Positions 63,224-64,000 of a DNA stretch of 64,000 bases are shown here, piece by piece; position 1 is the stretch's first letter; each line of letters opens with the position of its first letter. The position numbers were made by a program, and so were the translations under genes. The DNA lies in assembly GCA_023846275.1 (NCBI GenBank), contig CM043877.1:18520607-18584606 (forward strand), written 5' to 3'. The notes beneath the pieces are model-generated. The model worked only from the letters and a program-made list of their open reading frames with translations, was not told the DNA's origin and searched no databases. Source of the DNA: Vanilla planifolia (lineage: Eukaryota; Streptophyta; Magnoliopsida; Asparagales; Orchidaceae).

Positions 63224-64000
63224 TATTACACCTCTCACTTTTGGCTAGCCTTAATAGGACTTGGATGGAAAGGCATGTGTCTTATTTTAATTATTTTTTA
63301 TGTTAAATTCATTCAAATTAAACCAATTGATTTAATTTATGTTGCTTATGCTTATGGTTAAGTTAATCTCGCATACCTTGCTTGACCTAATCATAAGGAA
63401 TAAATCCCAAGCAGCATGAATTGACAAAATTAGTAAGTTTGAGTGGTGGTTTGGGTTTATATGATTTGAGATTGAAATTTAACATTTGATCCATGAGTTT
63501 AGAAATCTAATTGAGTTATTTTTAATCTTAATTATTAGATGTATGTGGCTCCCTAGATTTTGAGGGTTTAAATTTGTTAAGATTAGTGAGGCGAAAGTTT
63601 CATTAAGGAAGAATTAATTATGAGTTAGCTAGATCCCATCTAAGAAAATCATTCCTTGGAAATCCTTAATTTTAGGATGGAAAAATTATGTATATAAGCC
63701 ATGGATTAATCCTGTGCACATGTTTTCTTTTGATAAATCATAGTCATGATTCATTAAGGATATTAAGACAAAGAGGAGGAGGAGGAGAAGAAAGCTTTGT
63801 CAAGAATAAAAGGAGAAGGAGGTGATTTCAAACTTGAATGAAGAAGAGGAAATCCATAGGAAAAGTCCTTAATATATAGCCTTAAGGTAGGATGAATCTC
63901 TTGATCATCAACTAAATGTAGATGAATCTAGGCTCAAGAAATTGATTATGTTATTAAGAATTGCATGTGAAGATGTGGTTGAATAGTTATTTTTAAACTA
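63224..64000 (+). repeat. Start of the 3' LTR of the plus-strand gypsy relic (runs off the window)
   Basis: TATTACACCTCTC follows the polypurine tract where TGTTACACC would be expected; the terminal G appears mutated to A. The remaining 780 bp are non-coding, with a GA-rich block at 63770-63860 like those at 4990-5060 and 19830-19890. The LTR end is not in the window. Confidence 0.6.

Overview
This window is nuclear DNA of a flowering plant. It is very AT-rich and gene-poor. It carries one recognisable gene, a LATERAL ORGAN BOUNDARIES DOMAIN (LBD) transcription factor with a plant-type GT-AG intron, and a thick layer of decayed LTR retrotransposons. The G/C-rich third codon positions of the LBD second exon could fit a monocot, but this is weak and I do not name a species.

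Layout. 1-3300 is the genic end: a less AT-rich island (860-1280), the LBD upstream region with a TATA-like box, the two-exon LBD37/38/39-type gene (2299-2997) and its 3' flank. 3300-24590 is old repeat DNA. It includes a Ty3/gypsy pol relic (6343-9034) running into a probable 3' LTR, a second PBS-like site and reverse transcriptase scrap (13352-13845), and several LTR-derived stretches with degenerate tandem repeats. 24596-27651 is a 3.06-kb solo LTR with a perfect 5-bp target duplication. 29790-31822 is a small non-autonomous LTR element with two LTRs, a primer-binding site and a polypurine tract but no coding interior. 33841-34340 and 44870-45520 are less AT-rich islands without a recognisable gene; the first holds palindromic bZIP-type sites. 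39721-40082 holds long TA and GA microsatellites. 46757-55630 is a tandem duplication of a unit of about 4.4 kb. From about 56400 to 62110 lies a minus-strand Ty3/gypsy relic whose RNase H region is split by a second solo LTR (58231-61399, 3.17 kb, perfect 5-bp duplication) of the same family as the first. From 62200 to the window end is a plus-strand Ty3/gypsy integrase relic with a polypurine tract and the start of its 3' LTR.

History. Only the LBD gene looks functional. The old pol relics are full of stop codons and appear CpG-poor, as expected of long-methylated DNA. The two large solo LTRs are CpG-rich, keep perfect target duplications and are clearly younger. They read on the minus strand (TATA box in one copy) and share gene-like internal features: a conserved leader reading frame, a splice-donor-like site and two further conserved reading frames.

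I see no phage, bacterial, CRISPR, rRNA or tRNA features and no clear new biological system. The most unusual signals are the conserved architecture of the solo-LTR family, its hairpin-rich variable block, the 4.4-kb tandem duplication and a short palindromic motif that recurs across unrelated parts of the repeat landscape. Element boundaries, identities and ages are eye estimates from reading the sequence; no alignments or searches were run.
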